A model generated the notes under the pieces. The model ran no database searches, was not told the origin of the DNA, and saw only the letters and a list, made by a program, of their open reading frames with translations. This document shows positions 17,672-28,573 of a stretch of 28,573 nt of DNA, piece after piece. The DNA is taken from contig JAMQCK010000316.1 of assembly GCA_024196135.1 (NCBI GenBank), positions 1 through 28,573 on the forward strand, given 5' to 3'. Source of the stretch: Pleurotus ostreatus/Saccharomyces cerevisiae fusant. Its lineage: Eukaryota; Opisthokonta. Within the stretch, counting starts at the first letter, position 1. Each line of letters opens with the position of its first letter. Position numbers and translations under genes: made by a program.

Positions 17672-19064
17672 ATGCCCTCTGTAGCGCTCAACGGGACCAA
17701 CGGCGTCAACGGCGCGACCAGCGCTCCGCCACCGAAGGGAGCGAAGCCCAACATCGCGATCTACACGAACGCCAAACATGAGTACGTGTGGTCTGTCAGA
17801 TGTACAAGAGGGAGGTACTGACATGCTTTGTGGATAGATTGTTCCAGAGAGAGATCCCATACCCCGAGATCGGCCCCGACGACTGGTTAGTACTGCTCTT
17901 TGATCGGTCTTCGTCGTAGGATTCAACTTTCTATAGCCTCGTACAGGTTCGCTGTACCGGTATCTGCGCGTCCGACGTACATTTCTGGAGATCAGGATGC
18001 ATCGGCGACATGATCGTTCGCGAGGATATGATCCTCGGCCATGAGAGCGCGGGCGAGGTCCTCGCTGTCGGCGCCAATGTCACCACCATCAAGCCCGGTC
18101 AACGTGTCGCGATCGAGCCCGGCGTACCCTGCGCAGCATGCAAGCACTGCGTCGGTGGTCGTTACAATGTGCGTAGCCCCATACTTCGCTCGATTCCCTC
18201 CTCTAAACACGAAATGCTTCAGCTCTGCCCTGAAGTCAAGTTCGCTGCCACTCCACCCACCGACGGCACCCTCCGCCGCTACATGGCGCACCCCGCCAAG
18301 TACCTCTTCCCCATCCCCGACCACATGACCTACGCGCAGGCTGCCCTCGTCGAGCCCTTCTCCGTCGCTCTCGCCGCCGTCGACAAGTGCAACCCGCGCG
18401 TCGGGCAGCCGGTCTTCATAGCAGGGGCGGGGCCCGTCGGTTTGGCGACAGCGCTGTGCGTGCGTGCGGCAGGCGCGTCCCCGCTGGTAATCTCGGATCT
18501 GGAGGAGAGCAGGCTGGAGCAGGCGCGGCGACTCGGGTTCAACGCGTTGAAGATCGAGTTGGACTGGACGAGGGACGAGGTGGCGCACAAGATCAGGGAG
18601 GCGATGGGCGAGCGGTGTGCGCCGGAGATCGTGTTCGAGTGCACGGGGGCGCAAACAAGTATCCAGAGCGCAATTTATGTGAGTTTCTTCGCGGCAGACA
18701 GACGTATCAAGCGGCTGACATCTACGTAGGCTGTCGAGGACGGTGGCACCGTTGTCCAGGTTGGCTGCAGCAAACCGGATGTCGAGATCCCGTACGCCGC
18801 GATGGCCTTCCGCGAAGTCAACATCGTCACCACCTTGTAAGCATCCACTATGATATCTCTGCTCACCGAGGCTGATAAGACCCCTCAAGGCGCTACCACA
18901 GTACGTGGGAGAAGATGGTCCGCCTCCTCAGCGACCGCTACTTTGGCGACGTCGACCACCTTGTAACGCACACCTTCCCGCTCGAGCGCGCCGAGGATGC
19001 GTTCAAGCTGTGGTTGGACCGCAGCGCGAATGCGATCAAGGTGCAGATCGTGGACGAATCGTGA
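17672..19064 (+). CDS. Zinc-dependent polyol dehydrogenase, L-arabinitol 4-dehydrogenase-like
   Basis: Exons 17672-17781, 17838-17885, 17937-18168, 18223-18678, 18730-18836 and 18890-19064 give 375 residues of the medium-chain dehydrogenase superfamily. Catalytic zinc ligands are C63 (TGICASDVHFW), H88 and E89 (GHESAG), with E174 (VEPFS) nearby. Structural zinc cysteines C118, C121, C124 and C132 are all present. GAGPVG (198-203) starts the Rossmann fold, and D222 at the end of beta-2 favours NAD over NADP. PNIAIYTN near the N-terminus and SGCIGDMIV...LGHESAG match fungal L-arabinitol 4-dehydrogenases better than xylitol dehydrogenases, but sorbitol or xylitol remain possible substrates. Expected role: oxidation of L-arabinitol to L-xylulose in cytosolic pentose catabolism. 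The Asn/Gly-rich first 20 residues are probably disordered. Confidence 0.88.
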
Positions 19065-19734
19065 TTCGGACGTGTAGTATGTCGGTAATTTGAGCCGGAT
19101 ATCTGGGGCTTCGAGGGGCAATGTAGTATTATCATCATTAGACGCGATTTCCAAATCCCATCTTCTTGTATTCGCATATGCTAGGTGGTTTCTTTGCAAC
19201 CTACCTCCAAGGAATGAGCAAGCTCCAAGTGCGAATAAAACATGCCGTGGGAGATTGATGGCCCGCCAACTTGAACTTCACGCCACAAATCAATCCTTCG
19301 CTTCAAATGGGGCCCTTGCTTCCGGGGACGACCATTAGCTGCCTGGTACTTCTCGTCATTGAAGCGGCCGATGTAACACGATCACTTTGTCTATGCTCCA
19401 AATCTAAGGCTATGGCATCTTGTCCGTTTCCTGCAAGCCCGTCATGAACCGAGACTTCAGACTTTGACAATTTTCATCAATCAATAAATATTGTGCTTGT
19501 TGGAGCGATTAGAACCAAGCCCGCAAATGCAGGCTCGAAGATGCAGTGGTAATAATACAGCGGATCCTGGTATAAAGTGGGTGGTGGAAGGTACTACAGC
19601 TACTGGAAAGTCGTACAGCGGATGACTCTAACAAATAACTTATGCATGCGATAACAATAGGTAAGCGAGAGAACAATGCAGGCAGCAAGCCGCCTGCAAT
19701 AAATAAGTGAGAGACTACCTCGACGAGCGAGGAT
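19065..19734. other. Intergenic between convergent genes
   Basis: It holds the 3' ends of the polyol dehydrogenase (+) and the SET gene (-). AATAAA occurs at about 19233 and 19484 and could serve as polyadenylation signals on the plus strand. The sequence is AT-richer than the neighbouring genes. No gene is seen. Confidence 0.5.
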
Positions 19735-21042
19735 TTACTTCGGCGAGCGCGAGCTGCGCCGGCGGGCCTGCGTCGTATCGCGCCGCCACCCCCACACGGG
19801 CAGCGCGCGAGGGTTCGCGATCCACGCCTGCACGACCTTCAGGTCCTCGACCTTGTCCTGCGCGCGCTCCGCCCGCGCCTCATTCGCCCAGTACCGGAAC
19901 ATCTTCTCGTCCGCGAGCGCCCCGTAGCACATCGTGATTGCGTCGACGTGCTCGCGGACGCCAAGCACCTGCAGGCCCTCCGACTCGATGAGCGAGAGCG
20001 CGCGCTCGTGCGCGCGGACGAGCATGAGGTCGGGCAGGCGCGCGTCGCGCGTCCAGTCCTCGAAGGTGGGGAGGCCGGTGCCGAAGGCGCGTAGCTCGGC
20101 GCGCGCGGCGTCCGAGCGCGGGTCGTCGCGCGCACAGGCGGGGCAGTGGCAGTCGAAGTGATAGGTGGCGCGCAGGCGGGCGCGACGCTCGGCGCGGGGG
20201 AGGGCGACGTCGACGTAGTTGATCGTGATCTCTTCGCCGGCGCGGATGGGGCGCACGGCGCGCAGGGTGAGCGCGAGGGTCTTGCGGTCCCATTCCCACT
20301 TGGCGTTGGGGGAACAACTGTAGAGGTGTGTGAGTACACGGGGCAGTCTCGGGAGAAGGTAGTGAACGCACCTGTGGTTGATCCGGCTCGCCTGCATGAA
20401 GATCGCCCGGTGGGTGCTGAGCTCCGGGTTGGGACCGACGGTGGGAACGTCGAGCTCGATGGCGAGGGCGTTCGTGGCCATGACACCTTCAGCGTGACCG
20501 ACCGACGTGCGTGGCATGCAGTTTGCAAGACCCATGAGCATCTCGTACTGTCGTGTCGGAAGGCTCCCGAAGAGATCGTCGAAGAAGTCGTCCACGGGCG
20601 TATTGAGCCCCAGCACGAACGGCGCGATCACGGTCGGGTGCTCAATGAGGATGGTGGCGCCCATGAGCAGGTTCCCGGTTGCGAACATCCCGACTCCTCT
20701 ATCGCCGGAGCGCCGTATCGTGAAGGTGTTGGTGGGGTAGTATGGGGCGGGCTGGGGCTGGTGCGCGCACAGAATGTCGCGCACACCACTGTCGACGAAG
20801 GCCACGCCACGGTGCCGCGTGCCGATCACGAAGTCGTGCAGCACATAGCGGCGGTGGCGAACGTGCCCAGCCATGTCGAAGTCGGCGGCGTTGAGCGCGG
20901 GGTCGCCCTTGACGCGCTTGTTGACCTGCGCGCAGACCTCCGGTGGCGGCGTCGCGCGCTTGCGCTTGGGTGACGGCAGCGGCGGGGACGGCGGCGCGCT
21001 GGCGAGCTTGGAGGGAGGAGACAGGGATAGGTGGGTAGGCAT
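19735..21042 (-). CDS. SET-domain protein, SMYD-like putative lysine methyltransferase
   Basis: Exons 20372-21042 and 19735-20317 give 417 residues. The SET domain spans about residues 110-258: GDRGVGMFAT (start), INHSCSPNA (222-229, cofactor and catalytic motif) and GEEITINY (251-258). A post-SET cysteine cluster CHCPAC follows at 280-285. The N-terminal 50 residues are Pro/Ser-rich and basic, with KRKR as a possible nuclear signal. The family moves methyl groups from S-adenosylmethionine to lysines; the target here is unknown. The single intron (20318-20371, GTGCGT...CTACAG) is 54 nt and has no stop in frame. It splits the NHSCSPN motif, so the unspliced message also reads through but with an insertion in the active site. 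Splicing restores the motif exactly. A TATA box lies about 95 bp upstream. Confidence 0.9.
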   Translation of the reverse strand: MPTHLSLSPPSKLASAPPSPPLPSPKRKRATPPPEVCAQVNKRVKGDPALNAADFDMAGHVRHRRYVLHDFVIGTRHRGVAFVDSGVRDILCAHQPQPAPYYPTNTFTIRRSGDRGVGMFATGNLLMGATILIEHPTVIAPFVLGLNTPVDDFFDDLFGSLPTRQYEMLMGLANCMPRTSVGHAEGVMATNALAIELDVPTVGPNPELSTHRAIFMQASRINHRCVHYLLPRLPRVLTHLYSCSPNAKWEWDRKTLALTLRAVRPIRAGEEITINYVDVALPRAERRARLRATYHFDCHCPACARDDPRSDAARAELRAFGTGLPTFEDWTRDARLPDLMLVRAHERALSLIESEGLQVLGVREHVDAITMCYGALADEKMFRYWANEARAERAQDKVEDLKVVQAWIANPRALPVWGWRRDTTQARRRSSRSPK

Positions 21043-21134
21043 CGTCGTGAATGGGTCTTGCGGGAATAGGTTGGTGTTGGTGGGGGTATCGGGTTAGGTT
21101 GGATTGGGAGCAGCAGCGGCGTCGGATCCGCAGA

Positions 21135-21141
21135 TTATATA
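21135..21141 (-). promoter_or_regulatory. TATA box of the SET gene
   Basis: TATATAA on the minus strand lies about 95 bp before the ATG at 21042, a normal distance for fungal genes. Confidence 0.5.
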
Positions 21142-22730
21142 GTGACTCCGATCGTATTGTCCCCACGGCCGGACCTGCGCGTCAAAGCAAAAAGCCTGTG
21201 CGTCACACGAGTTCGGGGCGCGTTCTCGACGCAGACATGGCTTCCGACCGGATTCATATCCGGCTCCTGGTTGCGCGTCGGAGGAAGGGGCAATTCGTTC
21301 GTCGTCAAAGGCACAGCTCGAACTGGAGGCCGGCCTCGTGATAGGGTGGTGCTTTTAGGCGCTTATCAGGACCTATCGCGCTCATCGGCACGAGGGGGAC
21401 ATGAGGCGGGCCCCAAGTAGGCCTTTTGTTCTCGGGATATGAACCTGCAAGTGCGACGTCATGTATGTAAGAGGACAGCAATTGTCAGAGCAAAACATCA
21501 CTCACTGCGAGATGAAAGAGACTGCGGTAGGAGGAATGCAATACTCGTCGCGCGCAGGAGACACAGCTGAAAGAACATACTGGCTATGCCGATCGAGCTC
21601 GAGCGAGCCCTCCGCTCATCACGAAGAATGTCGAGAACCAGATACACGTGTATATCTTTATTCGGTCGATTTGGGAAGGTGAGATCACAGACGGTGGATG
21701 GGCGGAACAGGAGAGGAGCGCTGTATGGATTGCGACACGAGTTATAGCAAACGCTGGCAGGAAGACTGACGCAGCTGACTCTCAAAGCCATTGTGCCGTC
21801 TCCACTCTGGAGACCTACCGTGTCCGGTGGTACAGCTCAGCTTCAGAGTGAGTCTTACTTGGAGTCGGAGCGATCCTACCGGGCAAGATAGGCGCTGACA
21901 CTGGGGGAAGCCGGTACCAAATGGTGCTTCTTGTATTCGATACGTAGGTTAGCCAATGACGAGCGCGAGCCAATGAAGACGCACCCTAGTACGCCTCGAC
22001 AGGATCCAGTGCAGCCACCATCGCCTCCTGGTAGGTCTCAAGTCTCACTGAATTCCGGCTTGAATCCAGGCGACCGGGATGTAGCACAGCGCAGGGGAGG
22101 CTACGGCCTGCCTGATTCCTAGTACGCGCCTGCTGTTGTGCACGGCGGGGGAGTAGACGAGCAAGCAGGACAATGTATGTTTTGCACAGGAAAGCGCAGT
22201 GATAAGCACGTCCGCGTCGCCATCGACGTCGCGGAGAAGCTTGGAGGCCAGAGGAAGACCAGAAACGGAAAATGCGGTGCGTGTTTACCCATATTTGCTC
22301 GTTTCTCGTCGGTCCACGCGTCCAGCGAATTACGAGAGGACATAGAATCCATAGCGATAGCATGTAAGTAGATATGTGCACCAGGCAAAGAATGAACAAG
22401 TATGCAAGTAGCGTCCTAAGGAAGAAAGCTGTAAATAAATAAAGTGCGGCTAGGAATGTGCATGACACTGTAACGTGCGCGAATACGATATGCGATGTGC
22501 TGACGACATCGCGAGTTGAATACAATATATATACACCGCTGCGTCCGCCCTAGAGTACAGCTGGTACTACACGGCGGACACATCCAGAGCAATTAGGGTA
22601 CAATCGTCCGAAAATAAGTATGTGGTGGGTATATGGCAAGGATGGTCAATGGGGGAATGAGAGCGGTGGTATATCGACTTCGTAGAAGGGAAGGGAAATG
22701 AGGCAAGGAGCGATGGCTTCGTGTCAGATG
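21142..22730. other. Long intergenic stretch, no firm gene
   Basis: About 1.6 kb separates two minus-strand genes. A plus-strand frame at 22138-22371 has an ATG and pairs of cysteines (CMFC, CGAC), and another at 21648-21851 is open up to a GTGAGT donor. A minus-strand frame at 21986-22525 begins with hydrophobic stretches. None has a recognised domain, and the opposing frames overlap. A TATA-like ATATATATA lies near 22525. The stretch may hide a small multi-exon gene on the plus strand, but I cannot support one. Confidence 0.35.
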
Positions 22731-24199
22731 CTACCTATCCTTTTCCGCGCGCACGAGCTCCTCTGCTAATCGTGCAAGCATGTCGTCCGCTTTCGGATTC
22801 ATGGGGAAGTATTTCCCGCTGCCTCTGCTGTGAATCGGCGTCAGCATCCGCCTTCTCGCACCGCACCAGTCAGAACATCTACACTCACGTCGCGCCTCCA
22901 TACAGTACCCTCGGAACCCATCCCCAACGCCCCTTCCACCCGAAGATCTGCGCCCAATTTCGCCGCCAACCAACATCGTAGATTCGTATTGAGTTATGCG
23001 CATCGCGGACGAGGCGCCGCTGGTCGTACGAAAGCTCGGGCTCTATGGGTGGGTTGGAGAGGCGGTCGCCAGTGTACGAAGGCAGGGGTGGTAGATGTCG
23101 GAGTAGCATGAAGGGCGAGAGGTTCTCCAGGGTTGTTTGGTTGGTGCTATGGTGAGCGTCAGTCTATTAAGGAACGGAGGGGGGGCAAACTCACGAGATG
23201 AGGTAGAGGTGATAGCACAGGAAGGATCCTACAACTATAGTGATCACGGCGCCGTAGAAGGCGAGCGAGATCTCGTGGATAGGGGTAGTATCATCCTGGA
23301 AGAGAGAATCAGAGTGGCGGTAAGAGACGGAAAAGAAAAGCGTGTACACACCACGGCGTAAGGATTTCGGAAGGCGAAGAGCAGTGCGCGAGAGCAGATC
23401 ACCGTGATGTACATGGCGAGGAGGGTGACAGTGGTGAGGAAGTGCACGAAGGCGGGGTACGTGCGATGACCCTGAGCATAGGTTAGCCCGCGCCTATACA
23501 CCAGGAAGGATCGGTCGTACGACGCATCTTGACGCCAGCCAAGGACAGTGATGGTCTATAGATGATGAGAAAGCGTGGAAGACGCAGCATACAGGTCTAC
23601 GCACCCATCTTCAATACGCAGCGATTACACTCGGAGCAGTGATGCGTCCGCTCGGGCTTGGGCGCCTGGAACGCATGTCAGCAACGCGCACGCCATCCCC
23701 CGCTCGCCACGCACCCAGCATTTGTTGCACCACCGCCCGGGTGCATTGTAGTCGATCGACACCAGCGCCTCCGTCAGCTCGATCTCCTCCGCGTCATCTT
23801 CGTCGTCCTCCCGCCTCCGCCTTGCCGTCGGGGAGATGCTGTCCGCGTCCTGCAGCGACACAGGCCCCGGATCGCGCGAGACGCAGATGATGAGGGAGGA
23901 GAAGGCCATGAAGGTGAGCGCGTACGTCGCGAAGAGGTGCGCGCCGAACGCCAGAGGGTCCTCGCGCGTCTGAAGGTGGTAGCGGACGAGGACGTAGAGG
24001 AGGGAGGGGTGCGGGGCGAGCATGAGGCACACGGTGATGGTGATGGGCACATAGTGGTACCACCGCCGTACCGGGGGCTCGAAGTCGGTGTATATCGTCG
24101 ACTGTGGCGGGTCGACGGGGGAGAGGAGCGTCCTGGGAGAGCATCAGAATCAGCAGACGCGACAAGTGCGCATTCGGTCACTCACCGCCGGGGAGACAT
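22731..24199 (-). CDS. DHHC-type palmitoyltransferase
   Basis: Eight exons (24186-24199, 23715-24132, 23605-23665, 23524-23555, 23352-23471, 23195-23295, 22889-23146, 22731-22827) give 366 residues. The first coding exon is only 14 nt (MSPRR). Membrane segments are visible at YVPITITVCLMLAPHPSLLY, YALTFMAFSSLIICV, FLTTVTLLAMYITVICS and the stretch ending GSFLCYHLYLIS. The cysteine-rich domain contains HHCSECNRC (152-160) followed by the catalytic DHHC (165-168) in MDHHCPWL. TTLE (the TTxE motif) follows the fourth membrane segment, and NSIRIYDVGWRRNW lies in the C-terminal tail. Such enzymes attach palmitate to cysteines of membrane-associated proteins at Golgi, ER or plasma membrane. An acidic insert with EDDEDDAEE lies between segment 2 and the Cys-rich domain. 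It is divergent from MED12. Confidence 0.92.
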
Positions 24200-24462
24200 G
24201 GTCCTTCTTGACTCAGGGAACGAGTGTCTCACTGACCATACGTATTCACCGAGCGCTCAGGGTATCCGGGACGCTCACGAACTGCCCGAGGAGGAGACAA
24301 TTGACCGCGGATGATGGCAGGAATCAAGTGGGTAATAGTGAATTGATGGCGCGCATGTTGATTTAATTGAACACACCTTGCCTTCCGCCACCGTGCGCTG
24401 TCGCCGGTCTCCCTTGTCTTTGAACTTCATGCAGCTCTGATACCCTGTGACGTTGTACAATA
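24200..24462. promoter_or_regulatory. Divergent promoter of the palmitoyltransferase and MED12 genes
   Basis: Only 263 bp separate the two start codons, so upstream elements of both genes must lie here, possibly shared. I see no strong TATA box for either gene, which fits weakly regulated housekeeping expression. Confidence 0.6.
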
Positions 24463-27400
24463 ATGCGTGGGCGAAAGGAGCCGGACTCCGAAAGGGATGC
24501 CCCAACTTACGAATGCGTGCCGCCACCCTGGCTGCCGCAAGTCCACCGGACGGCGGATTTGGGTACGTTCTTCGCTTGAAAGGGAACTGCTACTAGAACT
24601 TCAATTCCTACTCAGGATACACGGGCTTCTACCCTCCCAAACCTGGCCAAGATGAGGACTTGCTAACGGAAAGTAACATCAAGAAGGGCTTTCAGCTAGG
24701 CCATGCTGTAGCGGTTGGTTCCTCTATCTCCTTCCCAATATACTTCTCCAATTATCATGTTCTGCAGGGGGAGACGCTGAGTGCGCAACCCGTTATCACA
24801 GGCGAGCTCTACAAGAAGGAAGAGGAATCGAATGCGTTGCCGCTCCTTGAGCAGCTCATGAACGAGGTCTTCTCGCGGCGAGCCGAACAGAATGCAGCGA
24901 TTCCGTAAGTCGTGCTCACCTTGGTATCGACTGCTGAATGTCGATTTGAACTGATATTGCAGGACGTCTACGTTCCGCATGCCCTCTCGAGTAACTCTGA
25001 ACGAGACGAAGCGACAGTCCTGGCTCGCGGACTTAGCGAACCCCGACGTCCCCCTCGCGAAGCTCGGCAAAAGCATCCCCCACGGACCAAAAGGACACGA
25101 TCTTTTCGAGCTCCTGTACACCAACAAGGTAGCCATCCCTCGCGCCATTTGGTTTCTGCGCGCCCTCGGAGCGAACGAGACTGCTGGCCTCCGGAACAAG
25201 GCGACCTACGACCCGACGAAATATAGTTCGGACTGGGCGAATACGGTCACGGGATATTTGAAGAAACAGCTCTCGGAGATCGTACTCCCGAGCGCGCCGC
25301 GGCCTGGGTTGGGAAATATCAAGCAGACCTTCAAGGGTGTGCTGCTGGATGAGGAGAATAGGGAGAAATGGGTGTCGCGCTTCAGTTACTGGTATGCTCG
25401 AAGAGTGGTTATCCCATTCAGGTGATCTGACCGTCGAAGCCTGCAGCTTCTGCGCACGTTCTACGTGGAGGGTCTCGTCGACCACCGCCTATTTCTCGCC
25501 TGGCTTATAGAGCAGCTCGGGACGTGCAACCTCGCGCAAGCTGGCTTTGTCGTCCGCCTCACTTTTGAGTATCTCGAGGATACGTTGCATTGTCGGGCCT
25601 TCAGTCGACCTCTCGCGGATGCATGTCTGACGAAGCTGTCGGAGATATCGACGGCGTCAGCCAGTGACCACTTGTTTGAAACAGAGCGCTTGCTCAAAGT
25701 AATAGTGCAGGTAACGTTTCTCCAAAATCATCTCAAGATTTTTGCCTGACGGCTTACAGCGCACCCTGATCTCAATTCCCGAGGCCTTCGTCAGCCCTCG
25801 AATGTGGACGACGCACTCTTCTCTGATAGAGTGCAAGGCCACAGAAGAGCTCATCTCTCCTTCGACGGACCAGCGCGTCGAGCAGCGGGCGCGAGAGGTG
25901 ATGCAACGTCTGGCGGAGAGCTTCGCGGACGTTAAGCGCAGAAATGAAGCGCTTCTCTTTCTCCATATGCCGTCTCGCGTTGGAGGTCTGGCGAGGACCG
26001 TCAAGGATGTTCAGGTGCGTATTGTCTGGTTATTCAGCGCAAGTCAACTCATTATGCGTCAACACTGACTTGATCACGCACAGCTCCTCAACTCGATATC
26101 CAGCCAGACCGACATCGGCGAGTTGCCCTTCTTCCTCGACTGCGGCGACTCCGCCTCACGATTTGCCGCCAAGCTCGACATGCTGCTCTCTTGGAGCGTT
26201 ACGCCCCTCCAATTCGGCGACCACCGCATCTTCGCGGCCGTCAGCCTCATCGCGAACTGGAAGGACCAAGCGCTCGAGCGTGCTGTCAGACGAGCAGGGT
26301 CAGCTAATGCAACGCGCCGGGGTACGCCATCCCCAAGCGAGTTCCTGCAAGACCAACTATTCGATTGGCTGGATGGGTCGGACATCGCGGCAGCGGAGGA
26401 GAATATCAGGGATGTGGCGTCGTTGTACGGGGAGCTTGTGCGCAGGGGGCTGTTCTCGTACGACCTCTATGTCCAGAGACTCATTGCGAGAGTGGAGCAG
26501 GGGCTGACTGTTGCGGAGGTATGTCTTGTTCCGCGGGGGAGGGTGCGATCATGCTTATTTCAGGAGCAGGAACATCGCTCGAGGCATCGAAACTTCCTGC
26601 AATGGATACCTCTGAACGACATGCAGACGACGCCGTCGCTGACGAGCCAGCGTCGGGTGACCTTGTACGGCGTCCGGGCCCGGAAGACGCCAGAAGACCA
26701 GAACGAGCGGGAGATCCGCGCCACGATACGCAATGTCCTTCCGGAGGTCTTCGATCGTATGTTCAGTTTGGACTCCCAAGGTCTTCTCACAAAAGCGATG
26801 CACAGGCGAGCCAAGGGTCTTTTTCTCCGTCAAAGAGCTGGCGTCAGAATGTCGCCTGTTTTTGTCTGCCTCGCGCTACGAACAGACGAGGGTCGCGCGA
26901 ACTTGGCTTTTCCCGCTCTTGCAGACGTACATCAGCAAGGGAGACGCTTCGTCATCGGAAACGATGCTCCGAGTGTTCTGCACGGCTACGGAGTTGTACC
27001 GGCTAGCCAAGTGCTATCAGTGCATCCTCGACGTAGGTGTCCTCAACAAGTCCCTTGACCGGCGCTGAATCATGCTTCAGATTACTCTGTGCGCGTTGGA
27101 GCATGCGGCGACATTCGATACCCTCATGGCGGTCATGAATACCTTGAGACGACATGGGACCATTTGGGCATGCATGAACGCTCGAGGCCGCATCGTCGAG
27201 GCACTTTACCATGCACATCAGCTATGGAAGGCGCGAGGAATCCAGGTTCGAAAGATGCTGGACTTCCTGACGGAATTGGATCAAGGCAAATACCTAGATC
27301 TGGAGGCCCAGGGCCATGTTCAGGCTGACATGGTCTCACTGACCTCGGTACGTGCTCGCGATGAGGCTAGAGTAAATCCACTCATGCGCCTCCCAGGCCC

Positions 27401-28573
27401 TTCAACCGACGACCATGCAGCCCTCATTTGCTGTTCCGGACGTCATGCCCGAGATCCTCGTCCTTGCGACGAACCCAGCGTCCGACCCCTCTATGCTTGC
27501 TAACCACCTCTGGATATCATACCGCGCCGCACATGATTGGGGCTGGAAAGTGTGGGACAACACCTTCGCCAGCCTTCGTCAAGTTCCCGTTATATCCCCC
27601 GACGACGTCGACCGCCAGTCGCTCGCCCTCCGCTATGGCACCTTCCTTCTGCACATTGACCAACACCTTCCGCAAGGCCTCGACCGGGACATCCTTCGGT
27701 GGTTTGAGAGTCCGGGCCCGAACGAGCTACTCGTACTAACTCCGGACATGTGGACCGTCCTTGCAACCGTGCTGGTCTTCCTCGTCGTGCACGGCGCATT
27801 GCGGACCACGACGGTTCTACAAGGCCTCATATGCCCCGCGTGGCAAAGGGGGTCGCAGGTAGCTGCGGATGCGCAAGCAGAGCAGCTCGCGCCGTGGATG
27901 CGCGCGGCGAACGACATCTGTCGGGAGTTGATGATCAAGCAGGAGGCGCGGGGCGATGGACTACCACCCGCGGACCTCATCCAGATCCAAGCCATCCGCA
28001 CAGCGCGTCGGGAGGCGTTTCGGGCAGTCGGGTTCCCGATGCTGGCGAGCAGTATCCCGCTGCTGGTGCTCCTCAAGCACAACGAGTATCTAGAGCAAGG
28101 CATCCGGGATGATGCGTCGGAGATCAGAGCAAGTTTGTGTGCGGATGCGGACTTCAGGCGGGCGGTGTTTAGGGATCTGGATGTCGTGAGAGAGGCTTTC
28201 GAGCATGCCTTGAAGACGTCGGAGACTTCGAGCGCACGGGGTGTCATCTCGGCGGACCTCATTCAATCACTGAACATCATGCTCTGTGATAGTCCCTCGG
28301 GTGAGCCTCTATGAGTCTATGAACCGACTTGTTGCTCACATTGCATGCAGATCACGACGTCTCTGACATGCAGAACCTCACGTCCATGCTAAGTCCATGG
28401 ACCATAGCGGCAACGGCCATCCACCTCAAGTTCCTCCTTCGGCGCATGGGCCACGCACTCTCGCAAGACCCCCAAGACCACGCAGCCAACAAAGTCCTCC
28501 GCCATGTCACCGCGCAACTCTTCGACGAGTCCGTGTCAGAGGAAAAGGCGCAGTTCATCGCCCAAGTCGTCAG
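24463..28573 (+). CDS. SRB8: Mediator complex subunit 12 (kinase module), 3'-truncated by the window
   Basis: Exons: 24463-24562, 24616-24713, 24768-24904, 24963-25391, 25440-25710, 25760-26014, 26084-26518, 26564-26756, 26806-27032, 27081-27347, 27397-28300, 28351 to the edge. This gives more than 1179 residues, and the gene continues beyond the window. The N-terminal Med12 signature is clear: YECVPPPWLP, then ADLGYTGFYPPKPGQDEDLL. Later HRNFLQWIPLND and QRRVTLYGVRARKTPEDQNE followed by EREIRATIRNVLPEVFD match the conserved Med12 LCEWAV-type region. Med12 joins Med13, Cdk8 and cyclin C in the Mediator kinase module in the nucleus, activates Cdk8 and mostly represses RNA polymerase II transcription. 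Intron 25392-25439 uses acceptor CGAAG rather than the nearby CTGCAG, because only the former keeps the frame (SYCLQLLRTFY). Introns are 45-69 nt. Confidence 0.95.

Noticed and set aside
20146..20973. 275-codon plus-strand open frame
   Set aside because: It is antisense to the SET-domain gene, which has unambiguous family motifs.
21986..22525. 179-codon minus-strand frame with hydrophobic N-terminal stretches
   Set aside because: It has no family resemblance, no supporting splice or promoter pattern, and competing open frames on the other strand.

Overview
The window looks like nuclear DNA of a filamentous basidiomycete (Agaricomycetes-like). Coding DNA is GC-rich. Genes are cut by many introns of about 45-70 nt with GTRNGY donors, CTRAC/CTGAC branch sites and YAG acceptors. 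The recognisable proteins are fungal: an ATP-type PEP carboxykinase, an L-arabinitol/polyol dehydrogenase, a Mediator subunit 12 with basidiomycete-style exons, and a G-alpha of the atypical basidiomycete class. Species was not determined. All exon coordinates were read by eye from splice signals and frame continuity.

Left half (1 to about 12.8 kb): gene-poor and repeat-rich. It holds a duplicated non-coding element (about 2-760 and 11339-12133) whose left arm is inverted in one copy. It also has a 20-bp-period purine-rich minisatellite (about 1560-2100) and seven spaced copies of a GC-rich hairpin motif (2112-3140). Hypothetical open stretches of unknown meaning lie between 3.2 and 5.3 kb. 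A TATA-driven candidate transcript with micro-exons (5442-6560) runs into a long tandem array of exon-like units separated by intron-like spacers (6853-8450, related pair 9009-9290). On the minus strand is a G-alpha-like gene (about 9752-10888) with the P-loop and helical domain but no second half of the GTPase.

Right half (12.8-28.57 kb): ordinary, gene-dense and well conserved. In order: tRNA-Val(AAC) (+), a GNAT N-acetyltransferase (-), PEP carboxykinase (+), an L-arabinitol 4-dehydrogenase-like polyol dehydrogenase (+), a SET-domain protein (-), a DHHC palmitoyltransferase (-), and MED12/SRB8 (+), which runs off the right edge. GNAT/PEPCK and DHHC/MED12 are divergent pairs with shared upstream regions. 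The polyol dehydrogenase and SET genes converge.

PEPCK (gluconeogenesis) and the polyol dehydrogenase (pentose/polyol catabolism) are neighbours on one strand, and MED12 belongs to the Mediator kinase module. No operon logic is expected in a fungus, so this is context rather than evidence of joint function. The most unusual elements are the exon-intron tandem array, the half G-alpha, the arm-inverted repeat pair, and an in-frame intron inside the SET catalytic motif.
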